Positions 32,395 through 43,018 of a stretch of DNA of 64,000 nucleotides are shown here, piece by piece. Source of the stretch: Lucinisca nassula (lineage: Eukaryota > Mollusca > Bivalvia > Lucinida > Lucinidae); the NCBI GenBank assembly GCA_963580285.1, contig CAUZLF010000240.1, positions 44,777 to 108,776 on the forward strand. The letters are read 5' to 3'. How positions within the stretch are numbered: the first letter of the stretch is position 1; every line of letters begins with the position of its first letter. A program made the position numbers and the translations under genes. Under the pieces are notes generated by a model, which saw nothing but the letters and a program-made list of their open reading frames with translations, was not told the origin of the DNA and did not search any database.

Positions 32395-32780
32395 TTTAAG
32401 GGAACATATGGCGGCCGTAAAAAGTCTCCCCTGTCCTTCATCATAGTATGGGTTATATTTTCTAGTCCTTTTGGCGATTGTGCACTGCAAAATATTAACG
32501 GGGACTTCCGCCAAGTCTTACGAGACTTAAAAATATCAACAAATAGGTGAGTGCTCCCAATTTATATTTTATAGTCAACTTTGTAAACTTTGGTATATTT
32601 TGAAAATCGGACATTGCTATTCTCAACAACTATAATTTTTGAACCAAAAAAGATAGGTGCGGACATTAAAAGGCAAGCGGTCGATTTTCTTCCGAAAGAA
32701 GGTAGTCAGGTATTTCTGTTTTGACCTGTTTTCTAGTGCCGAAGCTACATGGGCTATGGAAAACTCATCTATCTCATATA
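32395..32780 (+). repeat. Family L repeat
   Basis: It matches 59038-59400 and, in part, the two palindrome arms (61345-61545 reversed, 63690-63890): ggcgattgtgcactgcaaa, agtcaactttgtaaac, gacctgttttctagtgc. It includes no recognised coding motif. Confidence 0.6.
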
Positions 32781-32789
32781 CTGTGTCAA

Positions 32790-33770
32790 TGTCAGGGCCA
32801 CAAGGTCAGAAATTATGGTGCCACTGGAAAGATCTTGTGACATGGAATGCACATTTGAAATTCTAAAGCCCTATCATTAACCAATCAAAAGTTATTGAGG
32901 TGTTAAGATTTTTGAAAAGTAGGCCAAACACCAAGGTCAAGGTCAGGAGGTCAATATTATGATACCGGCACTGGAAAAGACGTGACAGGGAATGCACACG
33001 GGAAATATGAAAATCCTGTCACTAACCAATCAAAAGTTATGGACAATGTTGAAGTTTTAAAAAGGTAGGTCAAATGTCAAGGTCAAGGTTACAAGGTAAA
33101 AAAATTATGGTACCCCTGGAAAGATCTTGTGACACAGAATGCACATGTGAGCTATGAAAGCCCTAGCATTTATCAAGCATAAGTTATGGCCAATGGTAAA
33201 GTTTCTAAAAAGTAGATAAAACGTCAAGGTCAATGTCGCGAAATGAGAAGCCTCCGTGTTGAAGTGGTTATGCTACTCGTCTTGTAAACCAGGGGTCGGA
33301 GGATCGATCCCGGGCTTCTCCAGACTTTCGGATGAGTCTTTAAACCGAGGTCCCGTCTCCGTATGACCTTAGCTGTTGGTGAGACGTAAAACTCAAACAC
33401 TCACTCACTCAATGTCACGAAGTCAACATTTATGGTAACACTGGAAAGGTCTTGTGACAAGGCATGCTCATGCGAAATATGAAAACCCTATCAGTTACCA
33501 TTGAAAAGTTACGCCCAATGTTGCCAATGTTAAAAATAAAAAAAAGTTGGTCAAAGGTCAAGGTCACGGGATCAAAAAGTATGGTACCACTGGTCAAGTC
33601 TTGCGACAAGGAATGCGCATGTGAAATATGAAATATGAAAGGCCAATCAGCTACCATTCAAAAGGTCTGGCCAATGTTATTGTTTTTGCGGACAGACATA
33701 CAGATAAACAGACAGATAGATCAAAAACTATATGTCCCAGAATCTTTGCTTCCGGGGCCATAAAAATAAC
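32790..33770. repeat. Tandem array, about 145 bp x 5, with AAGGTCAAGGTCA motif
   Basis: The landmark ttatggtaccactggaaag recurs at about 32812, 32955, 33102, 33430 and 33579; the larger gap holds a 166-base SINE. Each unit carries caaggtcaaggtca or a shortened form. The array ends with a gacagacatacagataaac run and gcttccggggccataaa. Confidence 0.82.
33245..33410 (+). mobile_element. tRNA-derived SINE, family 4, inside the array
   Basis: The A-box-like region (tgttgaagtggttatgc) and B box (ggatcgatcccggg) are followed by a short body, gagacgtaaaactc, and a (CACT)n tail. The duplication AATGTCGCGAAAT / AATGTCACGAAGT flanks it (33232-33244 and 33411-33423). Confidence 0.88.
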
Positions 33771-33798
33771 CATTTTGAGGCTATGAAATATAACGCTA

Positions 33799-34061
33799 AC
33801 AAGTCCGTGAAATGAACACCCCCTTACACCCCACTTTATATAGAGAAAACAGGGGTTTACGGGGGTAAACATTATTTTCTTTATTTCTGCTCCTAGATAT
33901 AGGTTGTGGGTACTCGTTAGAACCGCCTCAATGAGGCGGTTCTAACGAGTACCCATAACCTATGTTTGCAGAAAAAAATAAGAAAAATATCACGGATTTT
34001 CATGAGAAAAGTAGCCATTTTGGAGATGTGAAAACTGCACTAAGTCACATGGGTGTGTCAT
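33799..34061 (+). mobile_element. MITE family B, full copy
   Basis: It runs from acaagtccgtgaaatgaac to gtcacatgggtgtgtca. The hairpin is perfect over about 35 bases per arm around cctcaatgagg. It lies 15 bases from a full family A copy, which makes comparison of the two families easy. Confidence 0.85.
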
Positions 34062-34076
34062 CATAATGTGAACGGG

Positions 34077-34355
34077 CATCACAAAAACACGCCTATATAA
34101 TTTTAACTCCATAGAACCCCACTTTTATACAGTAAAACTGGGGTTTACAGGGGTAAACCTTATTTTTCTTATTTCTGCTCTAAAATATAGATTGTGGGTA
34201 CTCGTTAGAACGGCCTCGTTGAGGCGGTTCTTATGAGTACTCGCAATCTATATTTTGAACAGAAATAAGAAAAATATCTCAATTTTCATCTTAAAATTTT
34301 CAGTTTTTCCGCGTTAAAGGTTGCAATGTTTTTGTATAGGCGTGTTTTCGTAATG
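34077..34355 (-). mobile_element. MITE family A, full copy
   Basis: The ends are catcacaaaaacacgcc and ggcgtgttttcgtaatg. The hairpin has a few mismatches (ggcctcgttgaggcgg centre). Confidence 0.85.
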
Positions 34356-34458
34356 TAGAGCTATGATAAACTCTCAGTCATTTCCGTGGTCCCAAAGGTG
34401 GTTACCGTAAAGATCATAAGAATTGGGTCAGACATGTCAAAGCAAACAATTCCCATCA

Positions 34459-34533
34459 AGATGAGACTGCTCCTTCAGACTGCTCCCGCTCCTAAAGGAG
34501 CAGTCTGATTAGGATCTACACTATTTGCCATTC
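34459..34533. repeat. Hairpin family H-like
   Basis: It has gactgctccttcagac, agactgctcccgctcc and the reverse ggagcagtctgattagg, followed by atctacactatttgcc, which is the H tail. Confidence 0.55.
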
Positions 34534-34634
34534 CGTCTTCACTATTTGACTCCTTGCTGGATCATGAAAACAAATTTGTTAATGATTTTAGGAGAATTGC
34601 ATCAAACTCTCAAGGTGTTCGAATTTTTAGGCTT

Positions 34635-35745
34635 TTTATACCCAGGCGGGGCATTATGTTATTCCCTCCGAAGTTTTGAGTGTGCGTCCGTCTGTTCGTC
34701 CGTACGTCTGTACGTCCGTTCGCCAGCGCCCTATTGTTGTGTCCGCTCCATAACACACCATTTGCGATATTTTCACGAAGCTTCACATGTATGTAGAGTA
34801 CCATAGACGACGTGCAGAACATATTAACTGTAACACTAATTGTCCTGCTTTTGGAGTTACGATTTCCTTTAAATATTGAACATAGCCATTTCTATTATAA
34901 TGTTATTAATCAAGTAATTTCGTATTGGCCCAGGTACAGGTCCGAGGTCTGCTGTATTGGCACGAGGCCGAAGGCCGAGGCCAATACAGCTGACCGAGGA
35001 CCTGTAACTGGGCCAATACGAAATTACTTCATTAATGACAATTTTATTAATTGACGCAATTAAAAACCCGATTTATGGTTTTTGAATATTGGTTGACCTT
35101 GTGTAATATAGGATAATCAATTAATAACATAGTTTATTAATTGATTATCCTATATTACACAAGGTAAATCAATATTAAAAAATCTTAAATAATGTTTTTA
35201 ATTGCGTGAATTAATAAAATTGTCATTAATCAAGTAATTTCGTATTGGCCCAGTTACAGGTCCTCGGTCAGCTGTATTGGCCTCGGCCTTCGGCCTCGTG
35301 CCAATACAGCAGACCTCGGACCTGTAACTGGGCCAATACGAAATTATTTGATTAATAACATTATATTAATGTCCGGTCCGTAACTCTGATTCCATTTAAA
35401 ATATTTTCACGAAACATATCGGAATTGTAGAGCAACATAAGACGACGTGCAAAACATATTAATCGTAACTCTGTTTTCCCTACTTAAGAGTTATTGCCCT
35501 TTCAATATCGAACGTACCCATTTCTATCACTCATCTGTGTCCGCTCTATAACTCTGACACCGTTAGTGATATTTTCATGAAACTTCAAACAAATATGAAT
35601 CACCATAAGACGGCATACAGAACATATGAACCGTGACTCAGATTTTCCTCCTTTTGGAGTCATTGCCCTTTAAACATTGAACATAGTCATAGTTTTGGTT
35701 TCCTACGAGTTGAGTCAAGTATGGCCCTAAATATTGAAAAAAGCT
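34635..35745. repeat. Tandem array, about 180 bp units, with palindrome insertion
   Basis: It begins tatacccaggcggggcatta, then a (GTCYGTACG)-like run at about 34685-34730. Units then carry gtccgctctataactctg, tcaccataagacggc and ttggagttattgccctttaa. Starts are near 34740, 35370 and 35547, with a decayed one near 35690. It is split by the element at 34898-35363. Confidence 0.75.
34898..35363. mobile_element. Palindrome of palindromes (foldback element)
   Basis: The whole 466 bases are one inverted repeat centred near 35130, starting TAATGTTATTAATCAAG, with TATTA on both sides (34893-34897 and 35364-35368). Each arm contains its own hairpin: ggtctgctgtattggcacga pairs with the reverse before a ggccgaaggcc centre. 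It interrupts a tandem unit, so it is a clear insertion. No coding content. Confidence 0.85.
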
Positions 35746-36199
35746 ATTGGTACCAAACGTTTACTCGTGTATTGGAAACTGTTTCAGATACTTTGATGAA
35801 ACATCAAACAAATGTAAAGCATTATTAGTTGAGGTCCAGAACACAAGAACCGTAACTCTGGTTTGCCAGTGTTATGGCTCTTGCTGTATGAAAGTGATGT
35901 GGCGGGACATGATGCAGTGCTTGCAGCGCTTTCATTATATTGAAGTTCTACTGAATTTCCGTAAGCAAAACACTTCTAGCCAATTAAATAAACATCTGAA
36001 TATCTTTGTTCAATCTTTCATCAATTAAAAGGCAATCTCACCGTTTGTCAGACATTCAAATGTAATTTGTGTGTTTCCATACATGGTATTTCACGCATGG
36101 CGTTTATTTTCAATTTCCATGGGAATAGTTTTCTGACTTAATGTTTAGATTGAAATATTATGTGGGCCCCGTCAAGCGATTTAGGTACTTATCGCCTAT
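35746..36199. other. Unclassified stretch after the array
   Basis: The first part resembles a decayed array unit (aggtccagaacacaagaacc). The 93-codon frame at 35747-36028 has no known motif. Confidence 0.35.
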
Positions 36200-36266
36200 G
36201 CGAGCAGCGAAGGTTCAGGCGAGCCTGCGCATCCGCGCAGTCTCGCCAGAACCTTCGCTGCTCGCT
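36200..36266. repeat. GC-rich hairpin
   Basis: The left arm gcgagcagcgaaggttc and right arm gaaccttcgctgctcgc are perfect complements, with an inner ggcgagcctgcgc / gcgcagtctcgcc pair. The wording resembles decayed copies at 56090-56270. 36267-36471 shows nothing recognised. Confidence 0.7.
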
Positions 36267-36471
36267 CATACAAGCAGTGAATCAAGAGGAACCTTCAGAC
36301 AGAAAGCCATATCCCTGGCCCCTCTGAATGGCTGGGCATGCGCAGTTAAAATTTGTCATGACGGAATGCTCGAAGACACAAATTCGCTTGGCGGGGCTCA
36401 TGTAATTTACTCACCTAGACGGGCTAAGAGTACATGCAAAATAACATGCGGCGCAAGAATAATTTAATATG

Positions 36472-36718
36472 CATTACGAAAACATGCCTATTCAAATATA
36501 TTGAAATTTTTACCACCAAAAAAATGACAATTTTCATCTAAAATTCTGATATTATCAAATTTTACCTCAAACATAGATTTTGGGAAATCGTTAGAACCGC
36601 CTCGGCGAGGCGGTTCTAACGAGTACCCACAATCTTTGTTTTAGCAGAAATAAGAAAAATAATGTATATCCTTGTAGACCCCAGTTTTACTATATAAAAG
36701 TGGGTTTTAAGCGTGACG
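36472..36718 (+). mobile_element. MITE family A, right end missing
   Basis: The left end cattacgaaaacatgcc and the hairpin are good. The right arm stops after gtgggttttaagcgtgac, before the usual terminal repeat. 36719-37026 has no recognised feature. Confidence 0.75.
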
Positions 36719-37026
36719 ACCATTCTTATTATACTTGAGAAAGAATAGATGGCGTCAAAATCTGCAACATGGTACATGTAATGAGCGACTCAACGTTGCT
36801 TTTCACAACGGACTATGTAGTTTTACAGCGTATGTTGTTGTCGTGCAACTGGTATACTGAGATGCATAAATTTAGCACGGACTGATTAAAGAATCATATT
36901 TTTCCTAGGAAATAAATTAATAATGTTAAACATTTCCAGAATTCATCTTTAATCCTTTGACAATCAATTTCATTTGAAATCAGCCATCTGCATCACCTGG
37001 GTTCTATCACAGATGCCTATCGGGCC

Positions 37027-37620
37027 TTGACGAAATATATGGGCTGCATGATGCTTCCGCGCAGAGCTGAAACCGACCCGCACACGAGTACTGGTAAACC
37101 GCTTAGAGGATCTAATTATTAATGGTAATGAATTCTTAAATCCAGAAACAAATCGTCAAATACGTAAGTCTGTGCTACAATTTGTAAAGGAAACCGGAAG
37201 ATTTAAATGAATCACATCCATATGTTTACATAGGTTTTTGTGCCGTTACCACTTGTCTTACTGTTGGTTTTGTATCTCATTTTTATTATTTTCAAAACAT
37301 TCCTGTCACACCGTTGTACCATATGTGCTGTTATCTGTTAATGTTTAGGGAGAGGATTTACTAATGTTGTATAACTTGTATCCAATCCCATTGTGTTTCA
37401 TGCAATAAAATATGTTTAATCTAGAGGATCTAAGCCTGCCCAGGCAATGCGGTGCGAATCGGCCCGGCCATGCTTATAAACCCTATTGGATTCATTGGGC
37501 GGCAGGGCTTGAAATGTCATTTCATCTCAATATCGGGTAAAAGTCCCGCAAAAATGGAAGCAACGTCTCCAAAAAGACCTTTACAGTGTTGACGGGAACG
37601 TTAAACCTCAAATCAACCAA
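37027..37620 (+). mobile_element. SINE-like family E copy split by a LINE tail
   Basis: It runs from ggccttgacgaaatatatgg to gacgggaacgttaaacctc plus an A-rich tail. The phrase gcttagaggatctaagcc is interrupted at 37116-37421, with TAGAGGATCTAA on both sides. Confidence 0.8.
37116..37421 (+). mobile_element. 5'-truncated LINE 3' end
   Basis: The 12-base duplication TAGAGGATCTAA (37104-37115 and 37422-37433) marks a retroposed insert. It opens with the last codons of a LINE protein, NPETNRQIRKSVLQFVKETG and a stop at about 37210. A 3' UTR with aataaaa near its end follows. The style is that of L2/CR1-like C-termini, from memory of such proteins; the clade is uncertain. Confidence 0.8.
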
Positions 37621-37661
37621 AAATCTATCACAGACATCCATCATCAAGACTGGTGTCAATT

Positions 37662-38800
37662 TCAAAGTTCACACGACCACCAATACAGTGTGTGCCCTCC
37701 ATTTGAGGCTACCACTGCCAAGCACCGGCGTCTCATACTCGACTGAATGAGCTGGTTAACAACAGCCATTGGAATATTGTTCCACTCTACCTGCGCTGCG
37801 CGCTCCTGATCACGAACAGTGTGAACCGTTACTAAAACACGCCTATACAAATACATTGTAAACTTTATCGCTGAAAAAATGAAAATTGTAGGATGAAAAA
37901 TTGTGATATATTTATTATTTCTGCTCAAAATATAGATTGTGGGTACTCGTTAGAACCGCCTCGATGAGGCGGTTCTAACGAGTACCCACAATCTATATTT
38001 TAGAGCAGAAATAAGAAAAATAAGATTTATTACTGCAAACCCCAGTTTTACTGCATAAAAGTGGGGTTCAAGGGGGTCAAAATTATATAGGGGTGTTTTC
38101 GTGATGGTTTTGACGTTCTCTAACTCTGCATCCCTCAAAGTCCCACATGTGTTCCATTGGAGACAAATCCGGTGATAATGATGGCCAGCCAATCCAACAA
38201 CTGAACATTGTTATTGCTAAACACATCCGTTGAGCAGTATGCGGTCTGGCGTTATCCTATTGGATAATTACGCCTGAATGTTGACATGAATAAGACACAA
38301 TCACTGGTTGAACGATATGAGCGCAATTTCTGACTGCCCTTAACGTTCCCTAAACAGTTACGAGGTTTGATTTAATGGTACGCGGTAATCCCCCCATACC
38401 ATAACCCTACCACCTCCCTTGATGCATCTGTCCCGTTGTATGACGTTCTTCTCGTCGTACCGATCACCTGAACGCCTCCACACACGCACTCTTCCATCCA
38501 CAGAATAGACGGTAAATCGAGATTCTTCTGAAAACAATACATTATTCACATGATTTCTTGCCCAGTCAACCCGATCTTGACGATGACGCGGAGTCATAGG
38601 AACACCCTCAATGCAGGTGTCGATTAATAGTATCAACAGAAACACTAGTACTAGTAGCCTCCCGTAGCTGTTCAGCAACCTTTCTTGCCGACATGAAACT
38701 GCTCCGGCTTGACGTCAAGACGATGTATCGATCCACTGCCGCCGTAGTTTTGCTGGGCATACCGGTTCGACGTAGAGCTCTTAATGAGCCTGTTGCCACA
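37662..38800 (-). pseudogene. Second Tc1-like transposase pseudogene, MITE-disrupted
   Basis: Reading down from about 38800: SLRALRRTGMPSKTT, then SARKVAEQLREA (DNA-binding part), SVSVDTINRHLH, then RQDRVDWARNHV and VLFSEESRF, where the usual catalytic Asp is Glu. GGGRVMVWG follows. At about 38270 DNARPHTAQRM follows a stop in place of Gln, and SPDLSPMEHMW follows at about 38180. The frame is then cut by MITE A and resumes with QERAAQVEWNNIPMAVVNQL and GGHTLYW. Stops, frameshift and insertion make it dead. It differs from the element at 2726-4306. Its terminal repeats were not found. Confidence 0.82.
37829..38105 (+). mobile_element. MITE family A, full copy inside Tc1-like gene
   Basis: The ends are ttactaaaacacgcc and ggtgttttcgtgatg. 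The central hairpin is nearly perfect. It interrupts the transposase between the MEH motif and the C-terminal part. Confidence 0.85.
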
Positions 38801-38817
38801 CAGCGAGAAACAGTACT

Positions 38818-39310
38818 GTGGTGGACATAATTTTGATAATGATAAGTCAGATCTTAGAAGCTGTTGCGTTTTCTTTGAATATAATCGAATTTAACTATGT
38901 AGGTATAATATTAGCTGATTTGACAAGAAAGAGTTCTCTTATGAAAGGGATGTCATTAACAAGAGTTTCTACGTCTCTGCAGTCTGCACTTAAACAAATT
39001 GGGCTTTATCGCGAGATAACAAACATGTCGTCGAAGTATTTCCGCCCAGTAAAACAGCGTCTTTCAGATATGAAGGTTCAAAATACTAGTCTTATACGGG
39101 ATACAAAAGCTCTTATCAGATCGCTTAGATGCGCGGACTGATCTGCGACTTCGCTGGCCACACGAGCTATGGAACTATTTTTATTGCGACACGAATGAAT
39201 GCAAGTTAACCCATATGTGACAATGGAATGTCCCACCTAATAAGTTTTGAGTGCGCCAGGTTTGTTTTATTAGCGGCAAGTTTTGCAAAAAAAGTATGTA
39301 CTTTCAGAAA
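38818..39310. other. Unclassified, one short open frame
   Basis: A 107-codon + frame (38818-39141) has a plausible composition but no motif I know and no clear start or splice context. I do not call it a gene. Confidence 0.3.
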
Positions 39311-39370
39311 ACAGTGTAGACCCAGATCAGACGCCGCATGTTGCGGCGTCTGATCTGGGTCTGCACTGTT
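39311..39370. repeat. Hairpin family H, intact
   Basis: The left arm acagtgtagacccagatcag continues into acgccgca. The right arm is its complement with one mismatch, ending gtctgcactgt. 39371-39957 holds only unclassified sequence. Confidence 0.75.
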
Positions 39371-39957
39371 TTCCAATGTCCCAGAAAAGGGCTGCTAGGC
39401 ATATATGGGTTAAGTTGAAATTCATTGTTAAGTTTGTATCTATATTTAAGTTTCTTACAATATTTTGTCTTCAGCGGAAATGTAGAAATCGGATTATTTA
39501 ATCAGTGTGAATTCAAATGAACGGTGTAATTTTTGCCGCCGACGAACAGGACGGTATTGCTGGAAACAAAATTGAAGCCCTTAAAAATCGCAGGATGACT
39601 TGTAATGCCAATTTCCCTTATTAGTCCGTCAACACAGAAATCAATACGGACAATCCCTTAATGGGGATGTTTACAGCTTTAGGGAGGCAACTTCTACAAA
39701 AATATTTTATCTCCCCTATCAATAGGGGTCGGCTACTCTCAAAGGGAGTAATTGCTCCCCCACCCCACCCAAGGAGCAAATTACATGTAATCCCCTTAAA
39801 TGTCGACCCCTTTTCAATGATCTTCAAAAGACAGGAACGTCAACAAGAAGACACACGGTTGTCCTTCTTGTAAAAATGGCGAAAAATATGTCATCTGTGT
39901 CCAATCCCCTTAAATCTGTTTTACACGAGTAGATATACGGCATCTTTGTCAGATTCC

Positions 39958-40033
39958 TATATGCTTGGTAGAACCACATCATAGTGGTGGTTCTAATGAG
40001 TACCCACAGTCTATGATTTTAGCAAGTAATATG
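39958..40033. repeat. MITE A/B hairpin remnant
   Basis: It has ttggtagaaccacatcatag and ggttctaatgagtaccc, the decayed central hairpin. The arms are missing. Confidence 0.55.
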
Positions 40034-40073
40034 AACTTAGGCACAGCCTAGATGCGGACATGAACATTTTTGC

Positions 40074-42521
40074 ATGAGTTGTCATTTCGTTAAAAAAAAA
40101 TTAACTGCAGAACTATTGGGCGGCGACTTTAATGCTCCTGACATTTCATGGAAAGACAACTCCATCGCCGGTTCAAAGCACTACCCACGTAGAGTCAGCC
40201 AGACATTTTTGGACATATCATCAGATTTGGGCTTGGAGCAGATGGTCCACTTTCCAACACGTGGTGATAATACATTGGACCTCATTTTTACTTCGCATCC
40301 AAGCTACCAGGAGAGATGTAAGCCTCTTCCCCCCATATCTGCGAAGAGTGACCATGACATAGTCCTGTTTGATACTTCTCACCAACCAGTTAGAGCCAAA
40401 CCAAAGCGAAGAACCATCTACCTGTGGAAGAAAGCTGATACGGAAGGTATTAAGAAGGCCCTTAACACATACAGCGAAATCTTCTTCTCTAAAACCTTCA
40501 GTTCAGTTAATAGTATGTGGCAAGATGTCAAAGCAGCAATCGACAAAGTAATGGCAGACAACGTACCTACTAAGCGTACTTCAGCCAGATACACGCACCC
40601 ATGGGTGGATACTAGACTTCGTCGGGCCACAAGGCGGAAGAACAGAGCTTATCATAAGGCAAAGCACTCCAGAAACCCCGCAGACTGGGAAAGATACAAA
40701 CGCCTCAAGAACCAATCACAGAAGGACCTCAGAAATGCACACAAGAAATATATGGAAGATGTAGTCAGCAAGGACCTTCAAGATAAACCCAAAATATTCT
40801 GGTCTTATATTAAGAGCAAACGACAAGAATCATCCGGGGTCGCTCCTCTGAAGAATGCAGATGGTTTTATTCACAGCGACTGCAGTTCCAAGGTGGAGAT
40901 CTTGAATGACCAGTTTGTCTCAGCCTACACAAGGGAAGACACCTCCAAGATCCCATCTAAAGGCCAAAGCAATAATCCTACCATGGATCCTATTCAAGTG
41001 CATTGCAAGGGTGTCCACAAACTCCTCAAAGACCTAAAGATACATAAAGCAACAGGTCCAGATGGCATCCCTGCATTCATCCTGAAAACAACTGCAGACC
41101 AGATCGCTCCAATACTGACCAGGCTATACCAACTTTCACTGGACACAGGCGAAGTCCCAACTGACTGGAGGAATGCCCACATTGTACCAGTCTTCAAGAA
41201 AGGGGAAAAGCACCTTCCATCGAATTATCGACCAGTCTCCCTCACCTCAATCGTCTGTAAGCTGCTAGAGCACATTGTGCACAGCTCAGTGATGGACCAT
41301 TTTGACAGTCACAGGATTCTTACTGACAACCAGCATGGGTTTCGAGCCAGACGATCCTGCGAAACACAGCTCATCACCACTGTACAGAAGATTGCAAGTT
41401 CCATGTCCAAGAGGGGCCAGGTAGATGTCATCCTACTAGACTTCGCCAAAGCCTTTGATAAGGTGCCCCATCAAAGGCTTCTACACAAGCTTGAATTCTA
41501 TGGTGTGCGGAACTCAACACTGAACTGGATTGAATCCTTCCTGAGCCACCGAAAGCAGTCAGTTCTCTTAGAAGGTACAAGATCCTCAGAAGCTGACGTA
41601 CTCTCTGGCGTGCCGCAAGGGACGGTCCTTGGGCCCTTGCTCTTCCTGGCCTACATTAACGACCTACCTGAATCAACAAAACACTCAGATGCCAGACTCT
41701 TCGCCGACGACTGCCTTCTTTTTAGACACATCAACAACAGTCAAGAAGCGGCCCTCCTCCAACAAGACTTGTCTGCACTGGAGAAATGGGAAGATACCTG
41801 GCAGATGAAATTTCACCCGCAGAAATGTCAAGTAATCAGGATCAATCCAAACAGAAGACAGATAATCCCCACCAACTACCATATTCATGGTCACACCCTG
41901 GAGGTAGTTGACAGCAGCAAATACCTGGGAGTCACCATCAGCGAGGACCTCAGCTGGAAGAAGCACATCGACTCTACAGCTAGCAAGGCCAACAAGACAC
42001 TTGATTTTGTCCGGCGAAACCTGAGCGACTGCTCCCCTACAGTGAAGTCTGCCGCCTACACTACAATGGTGCGACCAGGGATCGAATATACCTCCACCGT
42101 ATGGGACCCCCACCTAGTCAGAGATGCCCACAACCTGGAGCAAGTACAGCGCAGAGCTGCCCGGTTTGCCCACCGAAATTACAGGGAACGTACACCGGGA
42201 TGTGTGACATCTATGGTGCAGAGCCTTGGCTGGGAATCCCTCCAACACCGACGATACTTAAACAGACTTACTATGTTATTTAAGATACAGCATGGCATTG
42301 TTGACATCAGTCCAGACTTCGTCCAACCAAACGACCAACGCACAAGAGGATCGCAACGCCTCCGCCAGCTCCAGGCAACAAACGACACCTACAGGTACTC
42401 GTTCTATCCTCGAACCATCAGCGACTGGAACCGACTGCCAACAACTGTCACAGACCACCAGACTCTACAGGGATTCAGGGACAGCCTAGCCAACCTGCCT
42501 CCCTCACTCCTCACCTACTAG
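40074..42521 (+). CDS. LINE endonuclease/reverse transcriptase, 5'-truncated, 815-codon open frame
   Basis: The frame encodes a protein that nicks target DNA and reverse-transcribes its own RNA there. The start is inside the endonuclease: GGDFNAPDISW (residues 16-26), LDLIFTS and KSDHDIV (about 69-98), so the N-terminal endonuclease half is gone and the first ten or so residues are flank. The reverse transcriptase follows: TGPDGIPAFIL, NYRPVSLTSIVCKLLEH, DVILLDFAKAFDKVPH (catalytic Asp), SGVPQGTVLGPLLFLAYIND and LFADDCLLF (catalytic Asp pair), then KYLGVTI. The style is CR1/Jockey-like. No stop or frameshift occurs in over 2.4 kb, so it is young. The truncation means this copy cannot be autonomous. 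Confidence 0.9.
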   Translation: MSCHFVKKKLTAELLGGDFNAPDISWKDNSIAGSKHYPRRVSQTFLDISSDLGLEQMVHFPTRGDNTLDLIFTSHPSYQERCKPLPPISAKSDHDIVLFDTSHQPVRAKPKRRTIYLWKKADTEGIKKALNTYSEIFFSKTFSSVNSMWQDVKAAIDKVMADNVPTKRTSARYTHPWVDTRLRRATRRKNRAYHKAKHSRNPADWERYKRLKNQSQKDLRNAHKKYMEDVVSKDLQDKPKIFWSYIKSKRQESSGVAPLKNADGFIHSDCSSKVEILNDQFVSAYTREDTSKIPSKGQSNNPTMDPIQVHCKGVHKLLKDLKIHKATGPDGIPAFILKTTADQIAPILTRLYQLSLDTGEVPTDWRNAHIVPVFKKGEKHLPSNYRPVSLTSIVCKLLEHIVHSSVMDHFDSHRILTDNQHGFRARRSCETQLITTVQKIASSMSKRGQVDVILLDFAKAFDKVPHQRLLHKLEFYGVRNSTLNWIESFLSHRKQSVLLEGTRSSEADVLSGVPQGTVLGPLLFLAYINDLPESTKHSDARLFADDCLLFRHINNSQEAALLQQDLSALEKWEDTWQMKFHPQKCQVIRINPNRRQIIPTNYHIHGHTLEVVDSSKYLGVTISEDLSWKKHIDSTASKANKTLDFVRRNLSDCSPTVKSAAYTTMVRPGIEYTSTVWDPHLVRDAHNLEQVQRRAARFAHRNYRERTPGCVTSMVQSLGWESLQHRRYLNRLTMLFKIQHGIVDISPDFVQPNDQRTRGSQRLRQLQATNDTYRYSFYPRTISDWNRLPTTVTDHQTLQGFRDSLANLPPSLLTY

Positions 42522-43014
42522 ATCTCAACAGCATGTAAATAGTTTTAACGGGGGAACTTGGGTGTTTTTATCCGGCTTCATCGAGCATCGCAATTTTATC
42601 AACAGGGTAAACAACAATCTGAAGAAGATTTCTACCCTTATATTGGGAGAAGAAGAACTGAAACAATAGAACAGAAACACAACAGGAAATGAAATGTGAA
42701 CGGAATAAGGTAACAGGATAGCAACTGACATACCAATGCTAAATACTGTGATGGTTTTTCAGCCAGACACATCATGAGGGAAAGGGCTGTAACTGATGTG
42801 GGTCACTGCATATGATGTCTGAAAGGCAGTAAGATGTAAAATGTAAGCATTGGATATGCTATGTGCGAAGCTGAAATGCATATGTAGTCATCAAAAAATG
42901 TGAAATAATTTGTGACAATGTCATGATTGTGAACTTGTAAATTGTCCAAACAGGACACCATTTTATATGGTCGTTAGTGAATTATGTAAACTGTTAAAGA
43001 GTACTACTGAAATC
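42522..43014 (+). other. Probable LINE 3' UTR
   Basis: It is non-coding sequence directly downstream of the LINE stop. The true end of the LINE is not visible; the UTR may continue past the MITE at 43019-43183 to about 43520. Confidence 0.4.
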
Positions 43015-43018
43015 TTAA

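Noticed and set aside
34898..35363. A replication origin or rho-type terminator
   Set aside because: The duplications and the interrupted tandem unit show an inserted element. Nothing supports an origin or a bacterial terminator in this setting.
38818..39141. A 107-codon host exon or small gene
   Set aside because: No motif, no splice sites I could defend, and no support from context. Left as unclassified.
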